The notes: generated from the sequence alone by a model not told the origin. A stretch of 64,000 bases of DNA from Siphonodentalium dalli (GCA_032622095.1 CP136069.1:153315043-153379042); one strand, 5' to 3'; positions 47,797-59,857 are shown, counted from the stretch's first letter. Numbers and translations: made by a program.

Positions 47797-48106
47797 AGGC
47801 TAATGTTACTTACCTCATATATTTGAAGGCTAGTGGTAATACGAAGATAAACGTACTCTGATCGGTTTGATATTTTGGGGTTTCAAACAGTTTGTGATCG
47901 AGTCGGCTTGCCTAACATGGTATTAATAATCGAATTCCATGCAGCGAAACAGGATATGGTTATCTCCATTGTAATTGATTTCACAAAAAATAATTTAGAA
48001 GCTGCACGAAAAGATGTTTTATCGGTATTACATGCCACGAAGTGAGATCTCTTTTCCGGTGTATCAAATCTCTATGGGCACGTTCCATGCGGTTATTTCC
48101 TGATAT

Positions 48107-48348
48107 ATAACCCTTTCGTGGCGGGAACTGTGCATCATTAAATACCATGTTCCAGTGAATTCTCTTATATATGCGAGTCTGACATCTGCACAGGGAGCCT
48201 CGCATGTATAAGCGAATGCACTGGCTTACAAGGTCAAAGTAAATTTTGTTAGGCCAATGTATTCTCTTATATATGCGAGGCTCGCTATATATGCATTGAC
48301 ACGGGGTTTTCGCAAAATTTCAGGAAGCTCCAGTCACGGGAGGGTTAA
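48107..48348. mobile_element. Q2: TTAA element with Pal69 pair
   Basis: Left end ATAA then CCCTTTCGTGGCGGGA; right end inverse TTAACCCTCCCGTGACTGGA. Pal69 copies at 48150-48225 and 48253-48300 (second truncated) flank a 27-bp core that is the inverse of the Q4 core. No coding content. Confidence 0.75.
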
Positions 48349-48767
48349 TCGTTAAGAGCTGCGTCTATAGTAAACGACTTGAGATTTTCCTCAATTACGT
48401 TATACCTGTCAGTACGATGACGTATTTAACACGCGTTGCTAATCGCAACGTGCTTCATTCAAATGCGTTCACTCAGCAGCGGGCGAAAACTTAATTTGGC
48501 AGTGATCGACCAATCAGAATACATGTGTTATGGCGAGAGCTATTCGACGTGAATTACAATTTTGGGCAAATGTCAGTTGAACATTACCGTTAGGAATCCA
48601 AATTACAGAGATCTCATTGCTTATGCAGTTCATCGTTCACATTATCTGCGACAGAATTAGGCATGAAAAGAATGCCAGGCAAATTTACCAATGTTTGAAT
48701 GTATAGCGTATGAGTCTTGGAGTCATGAGAAGAATAAGTTAATTTCTTTCTAGAACCACCATGACAA
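48349..48767. other. No gene seen
   Basis: A stretch near 48680-48710 (GGCAAATTTACCAATG) recurs as a stem-loop at 50588-50635. Confidence 0.35.
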
Positions 48768-49250
48768 AAATCTTTATTCTACACTCATTATTCCACATCT
48801 AACATATTGTAGTGCCATTTGGAGCGCAACAACGAAAAATTACCTTGAGGCTGTTCTAAAAAAATCAGAATTAATGATATTGCAACTTTAACAAGAAGTG
48901 CAAAACACCGATCCTCTGTCTTCTTGGCGAATATGGTCTCTGCTTTCGCGCAACCGACACCGATCGAGAGAGCTGCGTCATTTGGTGCTTCTGTTAAATA
49001 AAACCACATATCCCAATAGATTGTGTTGTGCTAAATGTGGCTCATTCTACGACAACCAGCTTACTCACGCGCTATTATCCTGCAATGCTGGAATTATGAT
49101 ACATCTACACAATATCTTTTTGGAGAGAATCATTGACATATTCGGGATCCGGGTTTTCGATCGCCTGCAATCCCTCTCACATGTGAACTTAACGACGCTA
49201 CGTCTAGGAAGTACTGCCCTTTGCGAATGGATAAGATGTTTGCTCTAACT
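48768..49250 (+). pseudogene. LINE reverse transcriptase tail fragment
   Basis: 48768-48892 reads STLIIPHLTYCSAIW then SATTKNYLEAV, the I-x-P-x-L-x-Y-x-x-x-x-W motif of the LINE RT thumb/connection region. After a frame change, 48898-49248 carries CAKCGSFYDNQLTHALLSC, a C-x2-C...H-x4-C knuckle. Two frames, no start and no YADD, so it is a dead 5'-truncated copy. Confidence 0.7.
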
Positions 49251-49425
49251 TCGGGGAACTGATCGTTGACATGTGCACGTGTGCAACCTTTTGCGTGGCA
49301 CTCGTGTCTAAAGCAATGCGCTCATTCGCATGCTATTCACTTGTCATTGTTGTGCATTTGTGTGTTTATATTGTATTTTCTATACATGTAAAGTGTATAT
49401 AATCTGACTCTCCATAGAGGAGGTA

Positions 49426-49711
49426 TTAACCCTTTACCCAACAAACCGGCCAAATAAAGCTTCAACAGCCTAAAATATCTTCGGTCTGTCTCAATAGAAC
49501 CATACAAATATGGATATCATTGGAACCGGCTCCTTGACCACATTGTGATAGTTACAGTTATGCCATGTGCCAATGCATTCTCTTATATATACGAGTCGAC
49601 CATAGGTCGCCTCGCATATATAAGAGAATGCATTGGCCTAAAAACAACTTTTTTTAACACTTTTTACCATTTTTTCTTACATTCTTTAACAATTTTATAA
49701 TTTTTAATGTG
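49426..49711 (+). mobile_element. P1a: truncated TTAA element with Pal69
   Basis: Begins TTAACCCTTTACCCAACA, continues as the mirror of P2, has one Pal69 (49569-49637) and ends at a TTAA that is also the start of P1b. The second Pal69 and the right terminus are missing. Confidence 0.7.
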
Positions 49712-50109
49712 TTAACCCTTTACCCAACAAACCGGCCAAAACCGGCCAAATAAAGCTTCAACAGCCTAAAATATCTTGGGTCTGTCTCAATAAAACCATA
49801 CAAATATGGATATCATTGGAACCGGCTCATTGACCACATTGTGATGGTTATAGTTATGCCCTGTGCCAATGCATTCTCTTATATATGCGAGTCGACCATA
49901 GGTCGCCTCGCATATATAAGAGAATGCATTGGCCTAAAAAATATCTTTTTTTAACACTTTTTACCATTTTTTCTTACATTCTTTAACAATTTTATAATTT
50001 TTAATGTGTTAAGCCAATGCATTCTCTTATATATGCGAGGCGACCTATGGTCGACTCGCATATATAAGAGAATGCATTGGCACAGGGCCGTTCTGTTGGG
50101 TAAAGGGTT
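49712..50109 (+). mobile_element. P1b: TTAA element with Pal69 pair
   Basis: Left TTAACCCTTTACCCAACA; right inverse of the same, ending GGGTTCA in place of TTAA. Pal69 at 49865-49933 and 50013-50081, separated by a 79-bp A/T-rich core. Next to P1a head to tail and inverted relative to P2. Confidence 0.8.
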
Positions 50110-51215
50110 CATCATTACATTATTCAGCACTTGATCTCATGGGTCAGGGCACAACGTCAAAATTGGAGTTTCCCCAGTGATTACTATAGTATTCAAACTG
50201 CAACACAAAATATCTGAATAACCAAATACTCCTATATGTTGTGTGGTGTGGTTGGCGGTGGTAGCTGGTTCGCTGTTGCACAGAGGCATAATTAACCAGA
50301 GGGGAGAGGGAGATTTGGTTGAGAATTATATTAGTGTTCAATATTATTCCATGGCCTACCTGGCAGATAGACTACCCCTCGCCCCCCATCCACCTCTGCA
50401 CGTCACCCTTCTGTACAGGTACACTTGTCCTTATAGACGATGTTGTAACTCCAAAACTCCACATTACTATAAGTGAAACATGAGCCCTGCACTACATTTA
50501 GCTCCGCTTTGGTGGGGTCCTGTTGTTGTATTTATAACATATATTCTTTATTATCAAATACATTATAATTTATTATATTATATTGACAAGAGTACGTTCA
50601 CACACTGGCAAATTTACCAATGTGTGAATGTATAGCATAAACGTACATACAATCACCAACATGAGTTTCATACACTAGAACCTTGGCTAGAAGATAGTCA
50701 GGTAACTGTTGGATTCGATTTATCTCCAGCGAAGTGCGAATGTGGATCTTCATACACCACTGGCTAGGTCCTACATAAAATTTGCTCTCAGCCTTTGCTA
50801 CTGAGCTGAGTAGTTTGTGACTAGCTGCCATTTATGGTAAGCAGGACTCCGGATTAAACTCATCTAATTTCTTTCACTTGACCCAGTCATCTTCATATAG
50901 TTGTGATGCTGATTGGACCTTCCGTCGTGCGTTTGGCGCTGTTAAACGCAACCGATTTATTTTAATCGGACGCAGTGATTTAATGTATGATCTGAAATGT
51001 TGCGCCTATAACCCTATATAGCCCCATGCACCAGCCGCAGGTCTGTGAAAGCAGCTCAAGCGTACGTTCACACGCTGGCAAATTCACATGATAATTTTGC
51101 ATGCAATTCGTCGCAAAACTGCAGTGTGCCATTTTTAGGATATAAAGGACAAACCACTCATACAATATTCATGCCCCACTGTTTACAAGATGCACAGCGA
51201 GATATGTGTTATTGC
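50110..51215. other. No gene; stem-loop near 50.6 kb
   Basis: ACGTTCACACACTGG pairs with CCAATGTGTGAATGT at 50590-50632; a related GTACGTTCACACGCTGGC lies at 51061-51078. The minus open frame 50598-50831 includes this stem-loop and is not supported as a gene. Confidence 0.4.
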
Positions 51216-51648
51216 TTAAACCTTCCTTGACTGGAGCTTCCACGATTTTTTTTGAAAACCCTGTGCCAATGTATTCTCTTATATATGCGAATCTCCCATA
51301 GGGAGCCTTGCATATATAAGAGAATACTACCTAACATTTACCCTTGCAAATATAAGAGAATACATTTACGATTGCAAATATAAGAGAATACATTTACGAT
51401 TGCAAATATTAGAGAATACATTTACGATTGCAAATATAAGAGAATACATTTACGATTGCATATATAAGAGAATACATTTACGATTGCATATATAAGAGAA
51501 TACTACCTAACATTCACGTTGACCTTGTAAGCCAGTGCATGTTCTTATATATGCGACGACCATATTGGAGACTCGCAAATATAAGAGAATGCACTGGCAC
51601 ATGATCTGTAATGCTTAACCAGCGCAGCTCCCGCCATGAAAGGATTAA
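51216..51648. mobile_element. Q3: TTAA element with expanded core
   Basis: TTAA at both ends (51216-51219 and 51645-51648); termini AACCTTCCTTGACTGGAGC and, inverse, TTAATCCTTTCATGGCGGGA. Pal69 remnants at 51264-51329 and 51531-51598. The core between them has grown into a tandem array. Confidence 0.8.
51330..51510 (+). repeat. 29-bp tandem array, ~6 units
   Basis: The unit TTTACGATTGCAAATATAAG then AGAATACA is built from a Pal69 arm (GCATATATAAGAGAATGC-like). A local expansion inside Q3. Confidence 0.85.
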
Positions 51649-52037
51649 GTTATTATACAACTGATAATTGCCCGGAATTAACCTTCAAATATCTGGCCAG
51701 AATTAAGTGTGCTATAACGCATGGTATTTCATGGCTCTGATAATCGCATAATTATTCTGTAATTTCAAATTTCACCAATCAAAATTGTGCACTATCTATG
51801 GAGCATTTCACGAAAATTTGGCAGGCAAATTTGCAGTGCGAGGACGTAGCCTAAAACTCTTCTTGGTGGTCTTGCCCAGTAAACACACTCCGCATGTATA
51901 GTATTTATACCACAAACCAGAGGACTTAAATACTATAGCTAATTTTGTTAACTTTTTATTTGTGGATGTGTAAATAAAATAAAATGAAATAATGCAGAAC
52001 ATGCGAAAAGTTTTGTTACATACAATTGTGAGTAAGT
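51649..52037. other. No gene seen
   Basis: AT-rich. The minus open frame at 51808-52143 enters the P2 palindrome and is a by-product. Confidence 0.4.
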
Positions 52038-52437
52038 TTAACCCTTTACCCAACAGAACGGCCCTGTGCCAATGCATTCTCTTATATATGCGAGTCGACC
52101 ATAGGTCGCCTCGCATATATAAGAGAATGCATTGGCTTAACACATTACAAATTATAAAATTGTTAAAGAATGTAAGAAAAAATGGTAAAAAGTGTTAAAA
52201 AAAGATTTTTTTTAGGCCAATGCATTCTCTTATATATGCGAGGCGACCTATGGTCGACTCGCATATATAAGAGAATGCATTGGCACAGGGCATAACTATA
52301 ACCATCACAATGAGGTCAATGAGCCGGTTCCAATGATATCCATATTTGTATGGTTTTATTGAGACAGACCCAAGATATTTTAGGCTGTTGAAGCGTTATT
52401 TGGCCGGTTTTGGCCGGTTTGTTGGGTAAAGGGTTAA
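52038..52437 (-). mobile_element. P2: TTAA element with Pal69 pair
   Basis: TTAACCCTTTACCCAACA at the left and its inverse at the right, with intact TTAA on both sides (400 bp). Pal69 at 52068-52136 and 52216-52284 flank a 79-bp core. Inverted and about 95% identical by eye relative to P1b, with a side arm of about 150 bp containing the GGCCGGTTTTGGCCGG motif. Confidence 0.85.
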
Positions 52438-54724
52438 GATGGTCTGTCTCTTTGTAAACATGTGTTATATAGTTACCGGGGTATAAAATATTAGATATGA
52501 ATCGATGACCCCTGTCTGGAAATGCTTCTATCGATTAATATTGATTATATTTCGAATATTTTCTTGTCTAAATACGTGTGGTTGTTTAGCTAACGAACAA
52601 TGGTGGTTACTGTTAACAGATACCAGAAATTTTATTGTGTAATTTTGCCACAGATAAACGTTAATTATACTCATTGTCGCTGTATTAAAACAATACAAAC
52701 ACTCAATCTGGGGCACTTGACGTCCGGAGCATAGCTATGGGAACACCATAATGATCTCGATCGATATATGGTATCGCCTGAATGGTCTGTTCTAAAAAAA
52801 TAGAGCAATAAAGTGTCCCATTTAATCATCTCACTTCATAATACAATATTCGAAATGAAATCAATATTAATTGATAGGAGCATTTCCGGACACGTGTCTT
52901 CAATTCATATTTATAATTTAATACCCACAAAACTATTTCAAAAAGAGATAATCCATCTTTAATGATTGGTATGGTTACAGAGAATATATGTTTATATAAA
53001 TACAATTTTGGAAAGTACACACAAATATGCTGATGGCACATGTATATGTATTTCAGTTCAAACAGTTGTCCAAAATCATATTTTGAATACGCTACATATG
53101 AGGCTACCACCTCCACACCCCATGAAATCCGGAATGGTCTTGCCCCGTATACACACACCGCATTTATATTATTATATGCTGTTAATTTAAATCAAAAACG
53201 CATATTTAGTGTAATTAATTCACGGAGCCGCTGATCATTCGACGAGATCGCTATCCAACTGGCCATAATACTGGCAAAAACTGGTTACAATATCATGGCA
53301 TATATGGTGTATATATGGAAACGAATTGCGTTTCTACGGTGATCTTTCTGGCGGGGCTTATTAATAAATATCTATGCATTTACCCGACTTGGAAAGATCA
53401 AGATTGTGATGAATATGAGGTAATTTTATCGAATTGTTGAATTTCGCTGTAAGCGGCATCCAGTTATGAAGTTGGAATCCGGCGTAGATACAGACGAATC
53501 CGACGTAAGGTTTCAAATCACCCGGAATCCGGAGTACGAAAAAGGAGGTGATAGTCTTATATAAATCCATAAGAGCACATCACATGTGCTGGTACATTAA
53601 TATGAACACATTTATATATTGTTAGTTGTTTTTGGGGAAAATGTTATCCAGCAGTGAATAAGATATTTTATTACCAAACGAAGCCCGTGCACGATTAAAC
53701 AGCGGTTTTCTTAGTCGTCCGTGAGACCATCATTTATATATATAATATATGTCGATTGTGAGACACGAAACGTGCCATATGATAGTCATTATTAAATAAA
53801 AACTCCACCCGTTCGTAATAATTTACACTCGGTGGTATGCAAGCTTTATCAACATATTATAGTTGAACTATCAAAGGACACGATCTGTATCAGGGTAGGT
53901 TAATACATATACACTTGTAAGTTTGCACGGTATGACCTACAAGCATGGCGTCCTGTAGAAAACGATAAAGTGTCAGAATATGAACATAAACTTGCGTAGA
54001 AAATGAATATGAATCACAGACAACTACGTGAGGAGTAAAATCTCTGCAGTTCCACCTGTAGCGATACTACCTAAATTTGCCTGTAAATAGCATGCAATTA
54101 TCTTGCCCGAATCGATCACACAGGTTTTTGAAGGCAACTGTCAGTAGCATCTTTACATGTCGAACTATATAAATTATAATTCTCTTGTCGTTTGCTTTCC
54201 GTTCATATTCTGGAACCATTCTGGTTTTCTACGACCAAATGCCTGCAAAAGATACCGCGAAACACTGCGAGTATTGAAGGTACGCTTATAGTCTGTTGAC
54301 GCTTGGTGGGGGAAGTTAGAAGTTTTCAATCTAAATATCGATTATTGCAAAATACCAAGGGTTGATGTGCGAATTCGCACCGGAACGAATTCAGAGACGA
54401 GTATAGAGAGATTTATCGAACAAATTGACTATGGAAATCGCATATGAGCGAGACTCACATTAGATATAAGAATCGCAGCGGAGTCATCAAAATGTGCCAT
54501 TTATCCTTTCACGCACCAAATCCCAAAGATACGAACGTTGATTTGATATGACATTCGGGAGCCAGGCGAAATTATCGTCTCAGTTTCATTTCGCGAACCC
54601 GCTATGAGATGAAATTCATTGAAAAAAATCGATTCCTTGCGTCAATATACGCACCGCGTCGTTGTTTGAAATAGCGTGCAACAAAATGACCAAGATAATA
54701 AAGTGACTATAATAGTCGTTATCT
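52438..54724. other. No gene seen
   Basis: Open frames 52826-53158 and 53361-53570 (minus) lack recognisable domains. Confidence 0.4.
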
Positions 54725-56560
54725 CTGAGAGCTTTGACGTATAATGCACTGGAGACTGAAAGCATTCTGCCATTACCCAGAAGCAAATTTCATTGAGTGA
54801 AGTAAATAGTTTAACGATCGCACCAAAAGTTTATTGAACGCGTTCTCTAACATATACATGTGGGTGCAGTAGCGCGAAAGACGATATATATGCAATGTTT
54901 GAGCCATGCAGGGTATATAATTCGTCGCAATCATCGTATGGTGTCTAATGCACTGAAGACTGAAAGCATTCTATCATAAAAAGAAGAAAATAGTTAAAGG
55001 TCCACTTAATGTTCGAACCCCCGGATCACATTATACAAAAATTATGCCATATTATATACCATTTGAAAGAGGAAGCTCCAAAGCATTGTTTAATCAATAT
55101 ATACGGTGTAATTAACTGTGAACATGGTGGTTTTTTTTAAAGTTTCATCTGGATTATAGCGCAAAGTGTATTATTTTCAATGGAAAGGGAATAACTATAC
55201 ATCTTAAATATAGAGTTATTCCTCTTCCATTGAAAATAAATATATACTTTGAATTATGTTGCATTCTGGGAGCCATAACGAGTGAAATGTTTGTATGATT
55301 TCAGCTATTTTCTATTACGCTATGGGCACCTTCTGAGACGCATAAGTTTCAAATGGTGATGAATTATAGCATTTTAATCATACTGTATGACATAGATTGT
55401 TATTGAAACCGATATATCAAGGCACTATAAAAAAAATAATCGGAGATTCGAAAATTAAATGGGCCTTTAAACAGACATCCAGATATTCGCAAAAATACAC
55501 TGAAAGGCATATCCATGGCCATAGACATATACATGTACATGAAGTAATACATGAATAGAAAAGACAATATGACAGTTTGGCGTCATCGACTTGTCGTATA
55601 ATGCACTGACGGCATTCTGCTTTATCCAGAAGTAAATTCGATAGAGTAAATCAAATAGTTTAACGATTCCCTTATCCGCAAAATTTCATTGGAATGGATC
55701 GGATCCCCATGGCCATAGACTACTTCGTGTACATATAATATGACACACAATGTGACACTTTGGAGCCAACAGCTTCTGGCGTCTAATGTACTGAAGACTA
55801 AAAGCATTCTGCCATTATCCAGAAGCAAAATTCATAGAGTGAAGTAAACAGTTTAAAGGTTTTCCCCTATTCGCAAAAGATCATTGAGACTTGAGAGGGA
55901 CCCCCATGGCCACATGTATATACATGTATATATAGTGACAGGACAGATACCATGATTTTTGGGGCTATCATTAAAAGTGTCTGTCATGGACTACTTCGTA
56001 TACATATAGTACGACACACAATGTGACACTTTGGAGCCATCAGCTTCTGGCGACTAATGTACTGAAGACTGAAAACATTATGCCATTATCCAGAAGCAAA
56101 TTTCACAGAAGTCGTCTAATACCCGACAGCATATGAAAAACACCATTCTCAAGATGCATTTCCATATAATATTTACATATTATACGTTGCTATGTTTTTA
56201 TGCACTCATATCTAAGGGGTATTATTCACCCCGCATCCATATTAGTCTCATTTCGTAACAACCCTTGGTTTAATTTATAGGTTGATTATGGATGTATTCC
56301 GACGAACGAGTTGGTTTAATATAGTGCTATTATCAGCACATAATGAACTTATAATTAAGTGATTATGAGTCGATAATGTGACTAAATTAGCTCTCATTTT
56401 CAGTTCATTATCGACTCTGAAATTAGGCGGATTTTCTGGAGAATATGCTGTCTAATACACTGGGGCGGAAAGTATTCTGTAATATCTAGAAGCAAATCCG
56501 ATATAAAGTGAAGTAAATTATTTGACGATATCCCCTATCAGTAAAAGTTCATTGATATAG
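54725..56560 (+). repeat. Degenerate 200-270-bp tandem array
   Basis: Repeated blocks with AATGCACTGRAGACTGAAAG, CATTCTGCCATTATCCAGAA and GAAGTAAATAGTTTAACGAT near 54735, 54945, 55590, 55785, 56055 and 56445. Units contain ACTTTGGAGCCA and CATGGCCATA blocks. Interrupted by U3 at 54994-55470. Confidence 0.75.
54994..55470. mobile_element. U3 MITE inserted in tandem array
   Basis: Termini TTAAAGGTCCACTTAATGTT and inverse TTAAAGGCCCATTTAATTTT, TTAA on both sides, 477 bp, non-coding. Contains an internal hairpin at 55161-55250. It sits at the array's own AATAGTTTAA position, so flanking array units continue on each side. Confidence 0.85.
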
Positions 56561-57060
56561 ATCTCCATGACCATAAACATTTTAGAAATTAATGTTCCAC
56601 ACCAAAATATGTCAGACCAAATTGCGTCCATACTCCACGGAAGGCAACAACTAAACATCCATCACTTATACTTGCACTCAACTAGCAGATTCGGAGATAA
56701 TTCAGCGTCCATTATCAATGATATACGCGTCCTGTCACTAACTCGCGGCCATATTGCATCCACCAGGTCCGGTTCCGTGGTTTTAGTGGTACGTGTCAAA
56801 GTTTTGGAGTAGCATTCCATATATGGAAGTCACGAGTAATTCAAAAGCTCCATATATGGAAATGGTAGTCCAAAACTTTGACCAGATGCACTAAAACCAC
56901 GGAACCGGGGCTGGAAGAATCTCTGAAACTACGGAACGGAGCTGGGTGAATCGAATACGGCCGCGATCCAGTTATCTCACTTATTCTGGTGGCGCAGCGT
57001 TCAAACTGAACGGACCTTTCCTATCTGCGTTTGGTCTCACTGGTATAATAGTTATCAAAC
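56561..57060. other. No gene; hairpin at 56.8 kb
   Basis: The plus open frame 56567-56812 runs into the hairpin arm. No domain recognised. Confidence 0.35.
56769..56908. repeat. 140-bp hairpin
   Basis: CCGGTTCCGTGGTTTTAGTG and its inverse at the far end. Inner arms CAAAGTTTTGGA and CCATATATGG pair around a loop of about 20-25 bp. Confidence 0.8.
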
Positions 57061-57434
57061 TTAAAGTGATGTGAAACACTCCGGTTGGGTGCACAAATAG
57101 AAATGGAGAACAATCTTGCTCAAAGTATAATTTTTTGTGAATATTAATCCAAATTTACAACAGACACCGTCTTATATATATATATTAAACGCATTGAGTA
57201 TCGATGGCGAAATCATTTGCGTTAGTTTATCGCCGATTGTTGCGTCCCGAATTGAGATATAAATATTTACAATTGAGCGTAGTTCAGACGGTGTTTTCTA
57301 TGGAGTTGTATGGTCGATTTCTTTTGAGATTTTGGGTGATGTTAGTAGAATGCTACATTCCCCCAGTTGGCATAGCGCCTGAGTACTAATTTATCAGTTG
57401 CACGCACCCGAACAAGTCCATAATATGTCTTTAA
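57061..57434 (-). mobile_element. V element copy B, TTAA-flanked
   Basis: Inverse of copy A: TTAAAGTGATGTGAAACAC at the left, TATGTCT then TTAA at the right. Retains a 61-codon frame (57204-57389) matching copy A in about 51 of 61 residues. Confidence 0.75.
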
Positions 57435-57451
57435 TAAAAGACAATTGTTTG

Positions 57452-57452
57452 G

Positions 57453-57506
<54 letters not shown>
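57452..57506 (+). repeat. (GT)n microsatellite
   Basis: About 26 uninterrupted GT units, read in the plus frame as a Val-Cys repeat that is not a protein. Confidence 0.95.
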
Positions 57507-57533
57507 CTGCATGCAACTCTGTCACGATTTTAG

Positions 57534-57715
57534 AAATATATCACCCTCATGAACGATTGCACCCAAATTTTGACATGTCTTGTGGAACATCTTGGAATAC
57601 AACACGCAAAAGTCCAATTGGTATAAGACGACCTGAGATATATATAACGCGTTTCCCAAAGGTTTATCAAGGCGATATTTTCGCTGATCTAGTGCGTTTC
57701 TCCGAAGACGAATGA
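57534..57715 (+). other. Possible terminal exon, unknown protein
   Basis: After CACGATTTTAG, about 60 codons are open to a TGA at 57713. The peptide has varied, protein-like composition (for example HPHERLHPNFDM and FPKVYQGDIFADLVRFSEDE). No family recognised. No upstream exon was identified, and the segment abuts a microsatellite and a V element. Confidence 0.25.
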
Positions 57716-58112
57716 GCTTTCAGTGGTGTGTCATTATAACACACCAAGGTCAAATTCCGGACTAACTTTGCCGGATTTCTTTATATCGCTATCACCGTTG
57801 CAGGGTAGTGGTCTACTATTAGGTGGGGTCGATAATACAAATACCCATCAATTGATATATGGTCAATAAAAAATGTTTAAAAAGTGAGATGCCCATACCA
57901 GAAGAAATGTTGTATAACACATTGTAAAATAGTGAGAAAAATGCTGAAATGTTGAAAAAAAAGGCATTGTTAGTGTTATCAGGTCTAACAAATGCCTCTA
58001 TAACTATAACGTTATATATGACTATTATAGTTAAATGTGACTATTGGTGATGAATGAAACTGATGAAAGACAATCATTTTTAAAGAGCAAGAGTCTGGTA
58101 TGGATACTCATA

Positions 58113-58486
58113 TTAAAGACATATTATGGACTAGTTCGAGTGCGATAAACTTATAAGTTAGTACTCAGGCCTATACCACCTTGGTAATGTATCATTCTAC
58201 TAAGATCACCGAAAAATTCAAATGAATCGACCATACCACTCCATAGAAAACATCATCTGAACTACGCTCAATTGTAAATATTTACACCTCAATTCGGGAC
58301 GCAACAATCGGCGATAAACTAACGAAAACGATTTCGCCATTTAGAGTCATTGCACTTGATTAATATATAAGAATGACGGCGTGTGTTGTCAATTTGGATT
58401 AATATTCGTAAAACATAACTACTTTGAGCAAGATTATTCTCCATATCTATTTGATCACCCTACCGGAGTGTTTCACATCTCTTTAA
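58113..58486 (+). mobile_element. V element copy C, TTAA-flanked
   Basis: TTAAAGACATATTATGGACT at the left and CACATCTCT then TTAA at the right. More diverged than A and B; the shared 61-codon frame is broken. Confidence 0.75.
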
Positions 58487-58505
58487 GTGAATATTATGTA
58501 TGCAG

Positions 58506-58764
58506 TTGTCATCCGCTCGAGAGCGGAACGTATCTCGAGGAGCGCAGCTCCGATGGAGACATTTCGTTTTCGAGCGAGTGACAAATCTCGATGTCTCCCG
58601 AGAAGAAGGGCAACAACTGTTTTGTTATCGAATAACTAAATGCGAATTCCGTGTCATTTTCATGCACGATGTTGTACTTCTCAGATATTCTGGTGCAACA
58701 GAAATTTCTACGGAAGTGGCCTCTAATGGCGTAGAATTACAACATCTTGTTTTGAGAGCTCATG
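58506..58764 (+). other. Possible internal exon, unknown protein
   Basis: Open between an acceptor-like TATGTATGCAG and a donor-like CATG/GTAATT, 259 bp; the frame is open to 58787. GC-richer than its surroundings, with plausible peptide composition (FCYRITKCEFRVIFMHDVVL, STEVASNGVELQHLVLR). No domain recognised. It begins 20 bp after V copy C. Confidence 0.3.
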
Positions 58765-58889
58765 GTAATTCACACATGCAATATTAATTGGAACAATATG
58801 CAATATTAATTGGAAAAATGTTGTTTTGGAATAGTCACACTTAACTATAATAGTTATAAATCGCATTTGCCAGACCTGGTTATAATAAA

Positions 58890-59407
58890 CACAAGCCTGC
58901 AAATAGTGTGTCTGTCATTTGTAGAATGGGGTCCCTAGAGGGTGAATTTAGTGACGTAATCCCGCACGGTGGTCTAGTATCACCACATTCACCCTCTGGG
59001 AATCTCATTCTGCCTAAGCCTCAACTGCTATGGGAGACCTAGGATCAGATTGGATTTCTCCAGTTGAAGTTGGTGATGTTCACCCATTAGTCACCTCGAT
59101 TATCCATTTTATTTTCTGCAAATTAGGGGATATAGAAACGTCCCAGAAGGACCAATAACTAAAACAATGTTAATTTGAGACTATAGACACTTCCCTGAAG
59201 ATAAGATCTAAGCAGAATGGGGTGAATTTGGAGATGCTAGCAAACTGTGTGGGATAGCATTACTAAATTTCAACATATGTGGACCCCATTCTGCAAATGA
59301 CAGAAATTTAATTTGGGGATGCTATAGCCCACTGTGCGGGATAGCATTAGTTTACCCTCTGTGGACCTCATTCTGCAAATGAAAGACACACTATTTGCAG
59401 ACTTGAT
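58890..59407. mobile_element. TIR element, AGAATGRGGTCC family
   Basis: Inverted termini of about 50 bp: CTGCAAATAGTGTGTCTGTC at the left with its inverse at 59381-59405, then ATTTGYAGAATGRGGTCC and AGAGGGTRAA. Internal copies of the same motif (59216, 59285) suggest nested or tandem structure. About 515 bp, no coding. Confidence 0.75.
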
Positions 59408-59857
59408 ACACAATTCCCACACAATGAGTATTAATATCTCACAGGGTCTGTTTGTGTTGCATAAGAAAATGTCACGACAAAAGTCCGCATAAGATCCGCT
59501 AGTAATCCGGAATACACATCACCCGCTAATCATTTACATGAATATAGCTCAACCAATCAGAATGCTGTATCCATGGTAACAGCATTAACGCACTCATCTT
59601 TCCGACGGAACGCGAACCTGCATGCCAAGTCGTTTATAAGTTATATCACAGAAAAAGGAAATATCAAATTTTGTCTCTGCACAAACGACAAGATTGAACT
59701 TGGTTGGATGATGTGCACATCTATTAGATAAACTCCGAAATAATCCGACCAATCATAGAGCATCCCGACAACATTACGTCATCTCTCTCGTTGACAAATC
59801 AGCGATCAATCTCACGCGTCATGTATGAAACACTGTTCATGATGAGTGAATCAAAGA
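59408..59857. other. No gene seen
   Basis: Nothing recognisable besides scattered short open frames. Confidence 0.35.

Noticed and set aside
51330-51510. Evenly spaced repeats resembling a CRISPR array
   Set aside because: Units are contiguous with no unique spacers, derive from a Pal69 arm, and lie in eukaryotic transposon DNA.
57398-57715. 105-codon ORF with a long Val-Cys repeat
   Set aside because: The Val-Cys part is the (GT)n microsatellite; only the segment after 57534 is kept as a low-confidence exon candidate.
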